From Ideonella sp. A 288 (lineage in GTDB: Bacteria > Pseudomonadota > Gammaproteobacteria > Burkholderiales > Burkholderiaceae_C), in NCBI RefSeq assembly GCF_002198735.1, contig NZ_MWLO01000072.1, positions 1-32,042 of the forward strand: a stretch of DNA of 32,042 nucleotides. Direction: 5' to 3'. Every line of letters starts with the position of its first letter. Position 1 is the first letter of the stretch. The notes beneath the pieces were generated by a model, which did no database searches, was not told the origin of the DNA, and saw only the letters and a list, made by a program, of their open reading frames with translations. Position numbers and translations under genes: made by a program. This document shows positions 1-8,583 of this stretch, piece by piece.

Positions 1-74
1 GGGCGGCGGGGGCACGCGCCATCATGGCCGACGACGGTGCACGGGCCTGTCGCCGAGCGGACGGCGGGGCCGGC

Positions 75-626
75 TCAGCCGCCCGGCCGCCGGCGCGCCG
101 CCATCTCGGCGCCCATGGCGGCCAGCACCTCGGGCGGCAGGCCGGCGCGGGCCGCCGGGAAGGCCAGCCCGTCCTCCAGCGGCAGGTGGCTGTCGTGGCG
201 TGCCACGAAGGCCTCGGCGTCGCTGCGCAGGCTGGCCGGGTCGGGCACGCTGCCGTCGCGCAGCCCCGCCAGCGCGGGCCCCAGCCGCGACCACAGCGCC
301 TCGAAGGCGCGGTGGTCGTCCAGCATCTGCTGCGCCGCGGCCGCCAGGCGCGCGTCGCCGCTGGCCATCAGGCGGGGCACGACATGGCGCTCTTCATCCT
401 GGTGGTGGTGGGGCGCGGCCATGTCGAAGTAACGCCAGACATCCCCGGCCGCGGCGCGCGCATCGGCATCGGGGCCGTGCGCGTCCAGGTGGTCCAGCAG
501 GCGCTGCAGCAGGGCCAGCGAGCGACGCACCCGGTCGTGGCAGGCGTCGAGCATCTCGAAGGGCTGGTCGAAGCCCACGCCGGGGCTGTGCAGGCCGGGC
601 AGGCTGATCGATGCGGACGCGTTCAT
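75..626 (-). CDS. Hemerythrin HHE cation-binding domain protein
   Basis: A 183-residue cytoplasmic protein with no signal peptide. It has the helical-bundle His/Glu pattern of HHE (hemerythrin-like) proteins: His30 in a DACHDR segment, His73-75 and Glu78/79 in an HHHQDEERH segment, His105 in LDDHRAF, and His144, His147 and Glu151 in ARHDSHLPLED. These would hold a non-haem di-iron centre; family members bind O2 or NO or act in iron and redox stress. The ATG at 626 was chosen because the homologous part begins just after it; the frame stays open far upstream but that stretch is antisense to the regulator. It is divergent from an FNR-type regulator at 763, with an FNR-like box between them, so control by oxygen or nitrosative signals is a reasonable inference. 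The exact ligand cannot be told from sequence. Confidence 0.85.
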   Translation of the reverse strand: MNASASISLPGLHSPGVGFDQPFEMLDACHDRVRRSLALLQRLLDHLDAHGPDADARAAAGDVWRYFDMAAPHHHQDEERHVVPRLMASGDARLAAAAQQMLDDHRAFEALWSRLGPALAGLRDGSVPDPASLRSDAEAFVARHDSHLPLEDGLAFPAARAGLPPEVLAAMGAEMAARRRPGG

Positions 627-687
627 GAAGGCCAGTGTCGCGCAGGGCGGATGCCGCCACCGGCTTCCGGGGGATCGGCAAGGCCGA

Positions 688-701
688 TTGATCCAACGCA
701 A
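688..701. promoter_or_regulatory. FNR/DNR-type box between the HHE gene and the regulator
   Basis: The sequence is TTGATCCAACGCAA. The left half-site TTGAT is perfect, and the right half CGCAA keeps 3 of 5 positions of the consensus ATCAA, with the usual 4-nt spacer. It lies 62 bp upstream of the HHE start and 62 bp upstream of the regulator start, midway in the divergent gap. The regulator's recognition helix has the E-x-x-S-R pattern expected to read TTGAT. Function is inferred. Confidence 0.5.
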
Positions 702-762
702 GGCGGCTCTGGCTGGGCTGCTCCACATTCGTGCCATACCTCCAAGGCTATCCCCCGTCCTC

Positions 763-1557
763 ATGGAACACCGATTCGCCGCTCCCACAGGCATCGCGCT
801 GATGCCTGAACGCCTCGGCGCCACGCGATTGCGCGACGCCAACGGCGCCTCCCGGCCACGCACCGGCGTGCCTCTGGCCAGCGATTCGGTGCTGTGGCGC
901 AGCCTGCTCGGCGATCCGGCCGTCACGCTGGCCGAGGGCGACGCCCTGGGCCGCATCGCCCAGGTGCGCAACATCGGCACCGGGCAGACCGTGTTCGCCC
1001 GCATGGCGCCGGCCCGTGCCCTGGTGGCCCTGCGCGAAGGCGAAGTGGCGCTGGGCCTGCGCACCGCCGACGGCACCTTCCGCACCGAGCGCATCGTGCG
1101 CGGTCCGGCCTGGCTGGACCTCAGCTCGGCCTGGCTCGATGAGCCGCACGCGATGGACGCCCGCGCCAGCAGCCCGGTCACCGTGGTTGAGCTGCCGCGA
1201 GACGACCTGGCCGCCTGCCTGGCGGCGCACACCGACCTGGCCTTCCGGCTGATCCAGGGCCTGGCGCGCGAGGTGCAGGCGCTGGCCGTGAACACGCACG
1301 AACTGATGCACAAGGACGCGCCGGCCCGCCTGGCGCAGTGGCTGCGCCAGCGCTGCGAGCCGGTGGCCGGCCGCGAAGGTCAGGCCATCGTGCAACTGCA
1401 CGAGCGCAAGCGCGACGTGGCCTCGCAACTGGCCATCACCCCCGAAACCCTGTCCCGCCTGATGCGCAGCTTCACGCGGCAGGGCGTGATCGAGGTGGCC
1501 GGCTACACCGTGCGTGTGCTCGACACCGAGGTGTTGGGGCAGTTGGCCGAGGCCTGA
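763..1557 (+). CDS. Crp/Fnr family transcriptional regulator (cluster-less)
   Basis: A 264-residue regulator with an N-terminal cyclic-nucleotide-binding-like beta-roll (about residues 45-150), a long dimer helix (about 155-185) and a C-terminal winged helix (about 190-255). The recognition helix contains PETLSRL: Glu228, Ser231 and Arg232 give the E-x-x-S-R signature of FNR-type DNA reading (TTGAT half-sites). Only two cysteines are present (about 152 and 198), so the N-terminal Cys cluster that holds the 4Fe-4S centre in FNR is absent; it resembles DNR/NnrR-like or other haem- or ligand-sensing members. The ATG at 763 was chosen because the 46 residues encoded upstream in frame look non-coding and would overlap the divergent HHE gene. 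A terminator follows. The target genes are unknown beyond its likely own promoter and the HHE gene. Confidence 0.82.
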   Translation: MEHRFAAPTGIALMPERLGATRLRDANGASRPRTGVPLASDSVLWRSLLGDPAVTLAEGDALGRIAQVRNIGTGQTVFARMAPARALVALREGEVALGLRTADGTFRTERIVRGPAWLDLSSAWLDEPHAMDARASSPVTVVELPRDDLAACLAAHTDLAFRLIQGLAREVQALAVNTHELMHKDAPARLAQWLRQRCEPVAGREGQAIVQLHERKRDVASQLAITPETLSRLMRSFTRQGVIEVAGYTVRVLDTEVLGQLAEA

Positions 1558-1582
1558 TCCTCCTGCTCGACCAGCCCCAAGG

Positions 1583-1618
1583 CGGCGCGACCCGGTGACG
1601 GGTTCGCGCCGTTTGTCT
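1583..1618 (+). terminator. Rho-independent terminator after the Crp/Fnr gene
   Basis: A 12-bp stem, CGGCGCGACCCG (1583-1594), pairs with CGGGTTCGCGCCG (1599-1611), which has one bulged T. The loop is GTGA, and TTTGTCTT follows. It sits between the convergent ends of the regulator (1557) and xdhC (1639). Confidence 0.75.
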
Positions 1619-1638
1619 TCACGGCGCCTGCCGGCCGG

Positions 1639-2445
1639 TCAACCACCGGCCTGCTGCAGCAACTGCGCCACCACCGCCACCGCGATCACCTCCGGCTCCT
1701 TGCCGGCGATGCCGGGCACGCCGATCGGGCAGGTCAGGCGGGCCAGGGTGGCGGCGTCGACGCCGCGGTGTTCCAGCCGGTGCAGGAAGCGCGCGCGCTT
1801 GGTCGCCGAGCCGATCAGCCCCAGGTAGCCGAAATCGCCGCGCGCAAGCACCGCCTCGGTGATGCGCAGGTCCAGGTCATGGCTGTGCGTCAGCACCAGG
1901 TAGAAGGCGCCCGGCGGGGCCACCGCCACCTCGGCCTCCACCGGTTCCACGCAGACGCGCTCGATGTGGGGCGCCGAGGCTTCGGCCGGAAATTCGCTGT
2001 CGCGCTCGTCGATCCACTGCACCCGGCAGTTCAAGCCGTCGAGCAGCCGCACGATGGCGCGGCCGACGTGCCCTGCGCCGTACAGCTGCAGCATGAAGCG
2101 CGGCGGCTCGGCCGCCCAGGCGGCCAGGCTGTGCTCGGACAGCGCCTGCGTGCGCAGGGTGAGCGCGCCGCCGCAGCACTGGCCCAGCGTCGGGCCCAGC
2201 GCGATGGCTTCGTCGTGCGGGGCGGCGTCGCCCGCGGCCAGCCATTCGCGGGCCCGGGCGATGGCCTTCAGCTCGAGGTGACCGCCGCCGATGGTGCCGG
2301 CCACGGCATCGGCCGCCACCAGCATGCGCGTGCCGGCCTCGCGCGGCACCGAGCCGCGGGCGTCGAGCACCCACACCTCCATGGCCGGCCGGCCGGTGGC
2401 CAGCCAGTGTTGTGCGGTGAGCAGCAGATCGGGCGATACGGTCAT
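1639..2445 (-). CDS. xdhC: XdhC, molybdenum cofactor insertion chaperone
   Basis: A 268-residue XdhC/CoxI family protein. In well-studied relatives XdhC binds sulfurated molybdenum cofactor and hands it to the XdhB subunit; it is not part of the mature enzyme. Seen here: the N-terminal XdhC segment with VPREAGTRM and TIGGGHLE (residues 33-58), the family Gln-Cys-Cys-Gly-Gly motif at 89-93, whose cysteines are linked to cofactor handling, and a C-terminal Rossmann-like domain starting YGAGHVGRA (about 122-130). The start at 2445 overlaps the xdhB stop by 4 nt (ATGA), so it is the last gene of a translationally coupled xdhA-xdhB-xdhC operon. Length is usual for the family. Confidence 0.93.
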   Translation of the reverse strand: MTVSPDLLLTAQHWLATGRPAMEVWVLDARGSVPREAGTRMLVAADAVAGTIGGGHLELKAIARAREWLAAGDAAPHDEAIALGPTLGQCCGGALTLRTQALSEHSLAAWAAEPPRFMLQLYGAGHVGRAIVRLLDGLNCRVQWIDERDSEFPAEASAPHIERVCVEPVEAEVAVAPPGAFYLVLTHSHDLDLRITEAVLARGDFGYLGLIGSATKRARFLHRLEHRGVDAATLARLTCPIGVPGIAGKEPEVIAVAVVAQLLQQAGG

Positions 2446-4781
2446 CGGCGCGAGGTTACGGCATCCGCCGCGCGCACCGCGTCCAGCGCGTCGAGCACCG
2501 CCTCGGGCGTGGCCGGGGCGCGCAGCGGCGGGTCGACGCGGTGGCTTCCCACGGCCGACACGGCATCGCGCAGGGCCAGGAACACCGAGAACGGCAGCAG
2601 CAGCGGCGGCTCGCCCACCGCCTTGCTGCGGTGGATGCTGTCGGCCACGTTGTCGTTGTCGAACAGCCGCACGTCGAAGTGCGCCGGGCAGTCGTTGGCG
2701 GTGGGGATCTTGTAGGTGCTGGGCGCGTGGGTCATCAGCCGGCCCGCGCGCGGCGAACCATCGGCCGGGTGCCACCACAGCTCTTCCATTGTCAGCCAGC
2801 CCATGCCCTGGATGAAGGCGCCCTCGATCTGGCCGATGTCGATGGCCGGGTTCAGCGACGCGCCCACGTCGTGCAGCACGTCCACCGCCAGCACGCGGTG
2901 CTCTCCCGTGAGCGTGTCCACCACCACCTCGCTGCAGGCCGCGCCATAGGCAAAGTAGTAGAAGGGCTTGCCCTGCAGGCGCTCGCGGTCCCAGTGCAGG
3001 CCGGGCGTGGCGTAGTGGCCGTCGCTCCAAAGCTGCACGCGCGCGCGGTAGGCCTCGGCCACCACGTCCTCGAAGGCCAGGCGCTGGGCGCCGACCGTGA
3101 CCTGGTCGTTGGCGAACACCACCGCGTCGGCCGGCACGCTATGCCGCGCGCCGATGAAGTCGGCCAGCCGCTGGCGGATCTGCCGCGCGGCGTCCTGCGC
3201 GGCCTTGCCGTTCAGGTCGCTGCCGGTGGACGCGGCGGTGGCCGAGGTGTTGGCGATCTTCTGCGTGTCGGTGGCCGTCACCCGCACGCGGGCCAGGCGC
3301 ACGCCCAGCTCCTGCGCCACCACCTGCGCCACTTTGGTGTTCAGGCCCTGGCCCATCTCGGTGCCGCCGTGGTTCACCAGCATCGTGCCGTCGGTGTACA
3401 CATGCACCAGCGCGCCGGCCTGGTTGTAGTGCGCCACGTTGAACGAGATGCCGAACTTCACCGGTGTGAGCGCCAGGCCCTTCTTGAGCACCGGGCTGGC
3501 GGCGTTGAAGGCGGCCACCTCGGCGCGGCGGCGGGCGTAGCCGGCGCGCTGGGCGAGCTGGTCCACCAGCGGGGCGATCACGTTGTCCTCGGCCACCTGG
3601 CCGTAGGGCGTGACGTGGTTCGTCTCGGTGCCGTAGAAGTTGGCGCGCCGCACCGCCAGCGAATCGCAGCCCAGGCGGCGCGCGATGCTGTCGAGGATCA
3701 CCTCGATGGCCAGCGCGCCCTGCGGCCCGCCGAAGCCGCGGAAGGCGGTGTTGCTCTGCGTGTTGGTCTTCGCGCAGAAGCCGTGCATGTCCACGTCGGG
3801 CAGCCAGTAGGCATTGTCGAAGTGGCACAGCGCGCGCGTCATCACCGGCGGTGACAGATCGGCCGAGTGGCCGGCGTTGGCGATCATCGTCACCTCGACG
3901 CCGAGCACGCGGCCCTCGTCGTCGTGGCCCACGTCCCAGGCGAACTCGAAGCCGTGGCGGCGGCCGGTGATGGCGAAGTCGTCGTCGCGGTCGGGCCGCA
4001 GCTTCACCGGCACGCCCAGACGTGCCGCGGCCACCGCGGCCACGCAGGCGAACACGGCGCTCTGGCTTTCCTTGCCGCCGAAGCCGCCGCCCATGCGCCG
4101 GCACACCACCTGCACGCGGTGGGCGTCCAGGTGCAGCGCATGCGCCACCACCTGCTGCATCTCGCTGGGGTGCTGGGTGGAGCAGTGCACCAGCATGCCG
4201 CCGTCCTCCTGCGGCTGGGCGACGCTGATCTGGCCTTCCAGGTAGAACTGCTCCTGGCCGCCGAGCGAGAAGCTGCCCTGCCAACGGTGCGGCGCGGCGG
4301 CCAGCGCCGCGGCCGCATCGCCGCGCGCCAGGTGCATCGGCGGCACCACGTACTGCTGCGCCGCGTGCGCGGCGTGCACGTCCAGCACCGGCGGCAGCGC
4401 ATCGATGCGCAAGGCCTTGGGCGCCAGCGCGGCGGCGCGGCGGGCGGCGTCGCGCGTGCGCGCCACCACGGCGAACACCGGCTGGCCGACGTGGCGCACC
4501 TCGCCGTCGGCCAGGATGGGGTCGTCGTGGACGATCGGGCCGCAGTCGTTGCGGCCGGGGATGTCGCGCGCGACGAGCACGTCTACCACACCGGGCTGCG
4601 CGCGCAGCAGGTCGATGTCGATGGACCGCAGCGTGCCCCGGGCCACCGGCGACAGGCCGAGTGCGGCGTGCAGCGTGCCGGCGATCTCCGGAAGGTCGTC
4701 GATGTAGGGCGCGGCGCCGGCCACGTGCAGGTGGGCCGATTCATGCGGCACCGCGGCGCCGACCACGGGCTTGGCGATCAT
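2442..4781 (-). CDS. xdhB: Xanthine dehydrogenase, molybdopterin-binding subunit
   Basis: A 779-residue large subunit that would carry the molybdenum-cofactor active site, hydroxylating hypoxanthine to xanthine and xanthine to urate. Visible motifs are GGGFGGKE (231-238), AFRGFGGPQG (346-355), a GGTEMGQGLNTK segment, GSDLNGKAA and a C-terminal KAVGEPP whose Glu (about 724) corresponds to the catalytic base of the xanthine oxidase family. The start at 4781 (ATG ATC) is fixed by a 4-nt ATGA overlap with the upstream xdhA stop; the frame stays open beyond it but that is xdhA antiphase sequence. Length and motif order match bacterial two-polypeptide xanthine dehydrogenases. Linkage to XdhC and guanine deaminase supports purine rather than aldehyde or CO substrates. 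Confidence 0.95.
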   Translation of the reverse strand: MIAKPVVGAAVPHESAHLHVAGAAPYIDDLPEIAGTLHAALGLSPVARGTLRSIDIDLLRAQPGVVDVLVARDIPGRNDCGPIVHDDPILADGEVRHVGQPVFAVVARTRDAARRAAALAPKALRIDALPPVLDVHAAHAAQQYVVPPMHLARGDAAAALAAAPHRWQGSFSLGGQEQFYLEGQISVAQPQEDGGMLVHCSTQHPSEMQQVVAHALHLDAHRVQVVCRRMGGGFGGKESQSAVFACVAAVAAARLGVPVKLRPDRDDDFAITGRRHGFEFAWDVGHDDEGRVLGVEVTMIANAGHSADLSPPVMTRALCHFDNAYWLPDVDMHGFCAKTNTQSNTAFRGFGGPQGALAIEVILDSIARRLGCDSLAVRRANFYGTETNHVTPYGQVAEDNVIAPLVDQLAQRAGYARRRAEVAAFNAASPVLKKGLALTPVKFGISFNVAHYNQAGALVHVYTDGTMLVNHGGTEMGQGLNTKVAQVVAQELGVRLARVRVTATDTQKIANTSATAASTGSDLNGKAAQDAARQIRQRLADFIGARHSVPADAVVFANDQVTVGAQRLAFEDVVAEAYRARVQLWSDGHYATPGLHWDRERLQGKPFYYFAYGAACSEVVVDTLTGEHRVLAVDVLHDVGASLNPAIDIGQIEGAFIQGMGWLTMEELWWHPADGSPRAGRLMTHAPSTYKIPTANDCPAHFDVRLFDNDNVADSIHRSKAVGEPPLLLPFSVFLALRDAVSAVGSHRVDPPLRAPATPEAVLDALDAVRAADAVTSRR

Positions 4782-6244
4782 GCGCGGGCCTCCTTCGTCC
4801 AGACGCTGGTGTCGGTGGGCGGCAAGGGCGCCTCGGGCCGGGTTTCGAGCCACAGGCGCCACAGCAGGTTGCGCGCGGCGCGCTGGCGGTAGCCGGCGCT
4901 GGCGCGCAGGTCGGACAGGGGCTGGAAGTCGCGGTCGAGCGCCGCCATCGCGGCGTGCGCGGTGGCCTCGGTCCATGGCTGGCCGACGACGGCCGCCTCG
5001 GCCTGCGCGGCCCGCCGCACGGTGGCGGCCATGCCCCCGAAGGCGAAGCGCGCGGCGCGCACCCGACCGCCGTCGAAGGCCAGCCACAGCCCGGCGGCCA
5101 GGCCCGAGATGTCGCTGTCGAAGCGCTTGCTCAGCTTGTAGGCGCGCAGCACGGCATGGGGTTCGGGCAGCGGCACTCGCAGCGCCTGCACGAACTCGCC
5201 GGGCGTCAGGCGGTTGGTCATGTAGCCGGTGTAGAAGTCTTGCAGCGGCATCGAGCGCTGCACCGGGCCGTGGCGCAGCACGATCTCGGCGCCCAGCGCG
5301 ATCAGCACCGGCGCCGAATCGCCGATCGGCGAGCCGTTGGCCACGTTGCCGCCCATCGTGCCGGCGTTGCGCACGGGGGGCGACGCAAAGCGGCGGCCCA
5401 TCTCGTTGACCGACGGCCAGTGCGCGGCCAGCGCCTGCCAGGCATCGGCGAGCGAGGCGCCGGCGCCGATGTGCAGCCCGCCATCACGCACCTCGATGCG
5501 CTGCAGTTCGGCCACGCGGCCCAGGTGGATCACCTCGCCCAGCGGGCGGAACTGCTTGTTCACCCACAGGCCGATGTCGGTGGCCCCGGCCAGCAGCGTG
5601 GCCTGCGGGTGCGCGGCGCGCAATGCGGCCAGGTCGTCCAGGGTCTGAGGCGCGTGGAAGCCGGGCCGCTCGAGCGGCGCGTCGGCGCGCAGCGTGCGCA
5701 GCGATTCGATGATCGGCGCGGTGTCGATGGCCGGCGCGGCCTGGTCGAACATGGCCTCGCCGGCGTCCAGGATCGGTCGGTAGCCGGTGCAGCGGCACAG
5801 GTTGCCCGACAGTTCGTCGGCCAGCGCGGCGCGCGTGGGGCGGCTGCCGGCCGTGGTGTGGCGCTGGTGCAGCGCGGCCATCGTCATCACGAAGCCGGGG
5901 GTGCAGAAGCCGCATTGCGAGCCGTGGCAGGCCACCAGGGCCTGCTGGGCGGGGTGGCGGCCCTGCAGATCTTCCACCGTGAGCAGGGCCTTGCCGTCGA
6001 GCATCGGCAGGAACTGGATGCAGGCGTTGACCGGCTGCAGGCGCAGTCGTTCACCTTCGGGCGCATCGACCAGTTCGCCGACGACCACGGTGCAGGCGCC
6101 GCAGTCGCCCTCGTTGCAGCCTTCCTTGGTGCCGGTGCAAAGCGCGTGTTCGCGCAGCCACGACAGCACCGACAGGGTGGGGGGCGCGTCGTCCACGGAG
6201 ACGATGGCGCCGCGGTGATGGAATCGGATGGGGCGTTGGGACAT
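4778..6244 (-). CDS. xdhA: Xanthine dehydrogenase, FeS/FAD small subunit
   Basis: A 488-residue subunit that passes electrons from the molybdenum centre through two 2Fe-2S clusters to FAD and then NAD+. The plant-ferredoxin-type cluster uses Cys43, Cys48, Cys51 and Cys75. The second cluster uses Cys111, Cys114, Cys150 and Cys152 (CGFC and CRC). The FAD domain begins around 205, with LLAGATDIGLWV (217-228) and VRNAGTMGGNVANGSP (291-306), followed by the CO-dehydrogenase flavoprotein C-terminal domain (about 363-470). This FeS plus FAD fusion is the normal XdhA layout. It is the first gene of the leftward operon; its ATG at 6244 is 70 bp from the divergent LysR gene, with probable operator repeats in the gap. 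Confidence 0.95.
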   Translation of the reverse strand: MSQRPIRFHHRGAIVSVDDAPPTLSVLSWLREHALCTGTKEGCNEGDCGACTVVVGELVDAPEGERLRLQPVNACIQFLPMLDGKALLTVEDLQGRHPAQQALVACHGSQCGFCTPGFVMTMAALHQRHTTAGSRPTRAALADELSGNLCRCTGYRPILDAGEAMFDQAAPAIDTAPIIESLRTLRADAPLERPGFHAPQTLDDLAALRAAHPQATLLAGATDIGLWVNKQFRPLGEVIHLGRVAELQRIEVRDGGLHIGAGASLADAWQALAAHWPSVNEMGRRFASPPVRNAGTMGGNVANGSPIGDSAPVLIALGAEIVLRHGPVQRSMPLQDFYTGYMTNRLTPGEFVQALRVPLPEPHAVLRAYKLSKRFDSDISGLAAGLWLAFDGGRVRAARFAFGGMAATVRRAAQAEAAVVGQPWTEATAHAAMAALDRDFQPLSDLRASAGYRQRAARNLLWRLWLETRPEAPLPPTDTSVWTKEARA

Positions 6245-6249
6245 ACCCG

Positions 6250-6304
6250 AACACTATCGTTTTCGTGAGCCATGTGTATACGATGGCGCTGATAAACACT
6301 ATCG
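6250..6304. promoter_or_regulatory. Divergent xdhA/lysR control region with repeats
   Basis: The short gap holds two exact copies of AACACTATCG (6250-6259 and 6295-6304), 45 bp apart and on the same strand. It also holds an imperfect 26-bp dyad, GTGTATA-N12-TAAACAC (6274-6299), and ATCGT-N19-ACGAT (6256-6284). On the minus strand TATACA (6280-6275) could be the xdhA -10; the -35 position then falls in the right-hand repeat and is poor, as expected for an activated promoter. Binding by the adjacent LysR protein is inferred. Confidence 0.5.
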
Positions 6305-6314
6305 GCATCAGCGT

Positions 6315-7268
6315 ATGGCGGGCGCGGCGGCTTTCGACAAGATCGAGCTCTCACTCATCCGGGCCTTCCACACCGTGATCACCGAGCGCAGTGTCTCGCG
6401 TGCCGCCCTCAAGCTGCACACGTCCCAACCGGCCCTGTCCGGGCAGCTCAAGCGGCTGCGTGCGCTCACCGGCGATCCGCTGCTGGTGCGCGCCGGCAGC
6501 GGCATGGCGCCCACCGCGGTGGCGCTGTCGCTGATGCCGGCCGCCGCCCAGGTGCTGCAGGGCGCGCAGGCGCTGTTCGGCGGCCACGCGTCGCCGCGCG
6601 CCTTCGCGCCGGCCGCGGCGGCGCAGGCCTTCCGCGTGGCGGCCAGCGACTACCTCGATCCGCTGTTCCTGCCCGAACTGGTGGCCCGCGTGCGCGCCCA
6701 GGCGCCTGGCGTGTCGCTCGACCTGCTGCCGCTCACCCGCGACTACGACTACCGCGGCCACCTGGCCCGTGGCGAGGTCGACCTGGTCATCGGCAACTGG
6801 CTGCAGCCGCCGGCCGAGCTGCACCTGGGCCGGCTCATCAGCGACGAGATCGTCTGCCTGGTGGGCGCCGACCACCCCGCGGTGCGCAGCCCGCGCAGCT
6901 GGACGGTGGACCGCTACCTGCACAGCGACCACATCGCGCCGACGCCACTGCACGCGGTGGGCCGCGGCGTGGTCGACGACCACCTGCAGGCGCAGGGCCT
7001 GGAGCGCCGCATCGTCGTGCGCTGCCCGCACTTCGGTCTGTCGCCGGCGATGGTGGCGCGCTCGCACCTGGTGCTCACCACCGGGCGGCAGTTCTGCGCG
7101 CGCTACCTGGGCTCGCTGCCGGTGCGCATCGTGCGCTGCCCGGTGGAGTTTCCCGCGCTCACCTACTACCAGCTGTGGCACGACCTGACGCACGCGTCGG
7201 CCGCCGTGCGCTGGCTGCGCGACCAGGTGCGCGACGTGGCCCGCGACCTGGCCGGGGGCAAGGCATGA
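6315..7268 (+). CDS. LysR family transcriptional regulator, probable xdh/purine regulator
   Basis: A 317-residue LysR-type regulator. The N-terminal winged helix-turn-helix (about residues 8-68) contains SVSRAALKLHTSQPALSGQL, followed by the usual linker and a periplasmic-binding-protein-like effector domain (about 95-305). Length is typical. The ATG at 6315 was chosen because it places the HTH at the normal distance from the N-terminus; the 29 residues encoded upstream in frame would run back over the divergent xdhA start. No clear Shine-Dalgarno precedes it. The gene overlaps guanine deaminase by 4 nt (ATGA), so it is the first gene of the purine uptake and deamination operon and divergent from xdhABC. 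That position makes it the best candidate for a purine-responsive regulator of both sides. The effector is unknown. Confidence 0.88.
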   Translation: MAGAAAFDKIELSLIRAFHTVITERSVSRAALKLHTSQPALSGQLKRLRALTGDPLLVRAGSGMAPTAVALSLMPAAAQVLQGAQALFGGHASPRAFAPAAAAQAFRVAASDYLDPLFLPELVARVRAQAPGVSLDLLPLTRDYDYRGHLARGEVDLVIGNWLQPPAELHLGRLISDEIVCLVGADHPAVRSPRSWTVDRYLHSDHIAPTPLHAVGRGVVDDHLQAQGLERRIVVRCPHFGLSPAMVARSHLVLTTGRQFCARYLGSLPVRIVRCPVEFPALTYYQLWHDLTHASAAVRWLRDQVRDVARDLAGGKA

Positions 7269-8554
7269 AGACCGCGCTGCGCGCCGACCTGCTCGACTTC
7301 ACCGGCGATCCCGGCCTGGACGACCTGCACAGCCCGCTGGTGCGCTGGCGGCCCGGCCACTGGCTGCTGATCGGCGACGACGGCCGCATCGTCGCCGTGC
7401 AGCCCGAGGCCCCCGGCGACGACTGGCAACGCCACGACCACGCCGGCCGGCTGTTGACGCCCGGCTTCATCGACACCCACGTGCACTGCCCGCAGATCGA
7501 CGTGATCGCTTCGTGGGGCGCACAGTTGCTCGACTGGCTGGAGACCTACACCTTCCCGGCCGAGGCGCGCCATGCCGACCCGGCGGTGGCGGCCGAGGCC
7601 GCGCAGCGCTTCCTCGACGCGCTGCTGGCGCAAGGCACCACGTCTGCGGTGGTCTTTCCCACCGTGCACCGCACGTCGGTGGAGGCCTTGTTCGACGGTG
7701 CCGCGCGGCGCGGCATGCGGCTGGTGGCCGGCAAGGTGCTGATGGACCGCCATGCGCCCGACGCGCTGCGCGACGACGTGGCCGGCGCCGAGGCCGACTG
7801 CCTGGCGCTGATCGAGCGCTGGCATGGCCACGGCCGCCTGGCCTATGCGCTGACGCCGCGCTTTGCCGCCACCAGCACGCCCGAGCAACTGGCGATGGCC
7901 GGCCGCCTGCTGCAGTCCCGGCCCGACCTTTACATGCAGACCCACGTGGCCGAGAACCACGCCGAGGTGGCCTGGGTGGCCGAGCTGTTTCCGCAGGCGC
8001 GCAGCTACCTCGACGTGTACGCCAGCCATGGCCTGCTCGGCGAGCGCTCGGTGCTGGCCCATGGCATCTGGCTCGACGACATCGACCGCGCGCTGCTGCG
8101 CGACAGCGGGGCGCAGATCGCGTTCTGCCCGTCGTCCAACCTGTTCCTGGGCAGCGGCCTGTTCGGCTGGGCGCAGGCGCGGGCGGCCGGCGTGGCGGTG
8201 AGCCTGGCCAGCGACGTGGGCGGTGGCACCTCGCTGTCGATGCACCGCACGATGGCCGACGGCTACAAGGTGCAGGCGATGGCCGGCACGCGCCTGTCGG
8301 CCTGGGCGCTGCTGCACGCGGCCACGCGCGGCGCGGCGCAGGCGCTGCGCCTGGGCCACGAGATCGGCAGCCTCGAGCCCGGCGCCATGGCCGACCTGGC
8401 GCTGTGGGACTGGGCCGTGGGCCCGGTGGCGCAGCGCCGCGACAGCCTGGCCCGCGAGTTGCATGAGCGGGTCTTTGCCTGGGTCATGCTCGGCGACGAC
8501 CGGAACCTGATCGAGACCTGGGTCGGCGGCCAGCGGCGCCATGCCCGCCCCTGA
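7265..8554 (+). CDS. guaD: Guanine deaminase
   Basis: A 429-residue amidohydrolase-fold enzyme converting guanine to xanthine and ammonia. The guanine deaminase signature PGFIDTHVHCPQ is at 66-77, with metal ligands His72 and His74. Further expected ligands are His227 in THVAENH, His266 in LAHGIWL and Asp317 in SDVGGG. Length matches bacterial GuaD. The start overlaps the LysR stop by 4 nt, indicating translational coupling. Its product is the substrate of the divergent xanthine dehydrogenase, which fits the cluster as a catabolic unit. The Cys after the HxH motif and the PQ pair separate it from cytosine deaminase and from the SAH/MTA deaminase branch. Confidence 0.93.
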   Translation: MKTALRADLLDFTGDPGLDDLHSPLVRWRPGHWLLIGDDGRIVAVQPEAPGDDWQRHDHAGRLLTPGFIDTHVHCPQIDVIASWGAQLLDWLETYTFPAEARHADPAVAAEAAQRFLDALLAQGTTSAVVFPTVHRTSVEALFDGAARRGMRLVAGKVLMDRHAPDALRDDVAGAEADCLALIERWHGHGRLAYALTPRFAATSTPEQLAMAGRLLQSRPDLYMQTHVAENHAEVAWVAELFPQARSYLDVYASHGLLGERSVLAHGIWLDDIDRALLRDSGAQIAFCPSSNLFLGSGLFGWAQARAAGVAVSLASDVGGGTSLSMHRTMADGYKVQAMAGTRLSAWALLHAATRGAAQALRLGHEIGSLEPGAMADLALWDWAVGPVAQRRDSLARELHERVFAWVMLGDDRNLIETWVGGQRRHARP

Positions 8555-8583
8555 ACGCTTCGGCTCCACGACAAGGGACCACG

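Noticed and set aside
625-762. Longer form of the Crp/Fnr regulator starting at 625
   Set aside because: The 46 extra residues resemble non-coding sequence, cover the FNR-like box and overlap the divergent HHE start.
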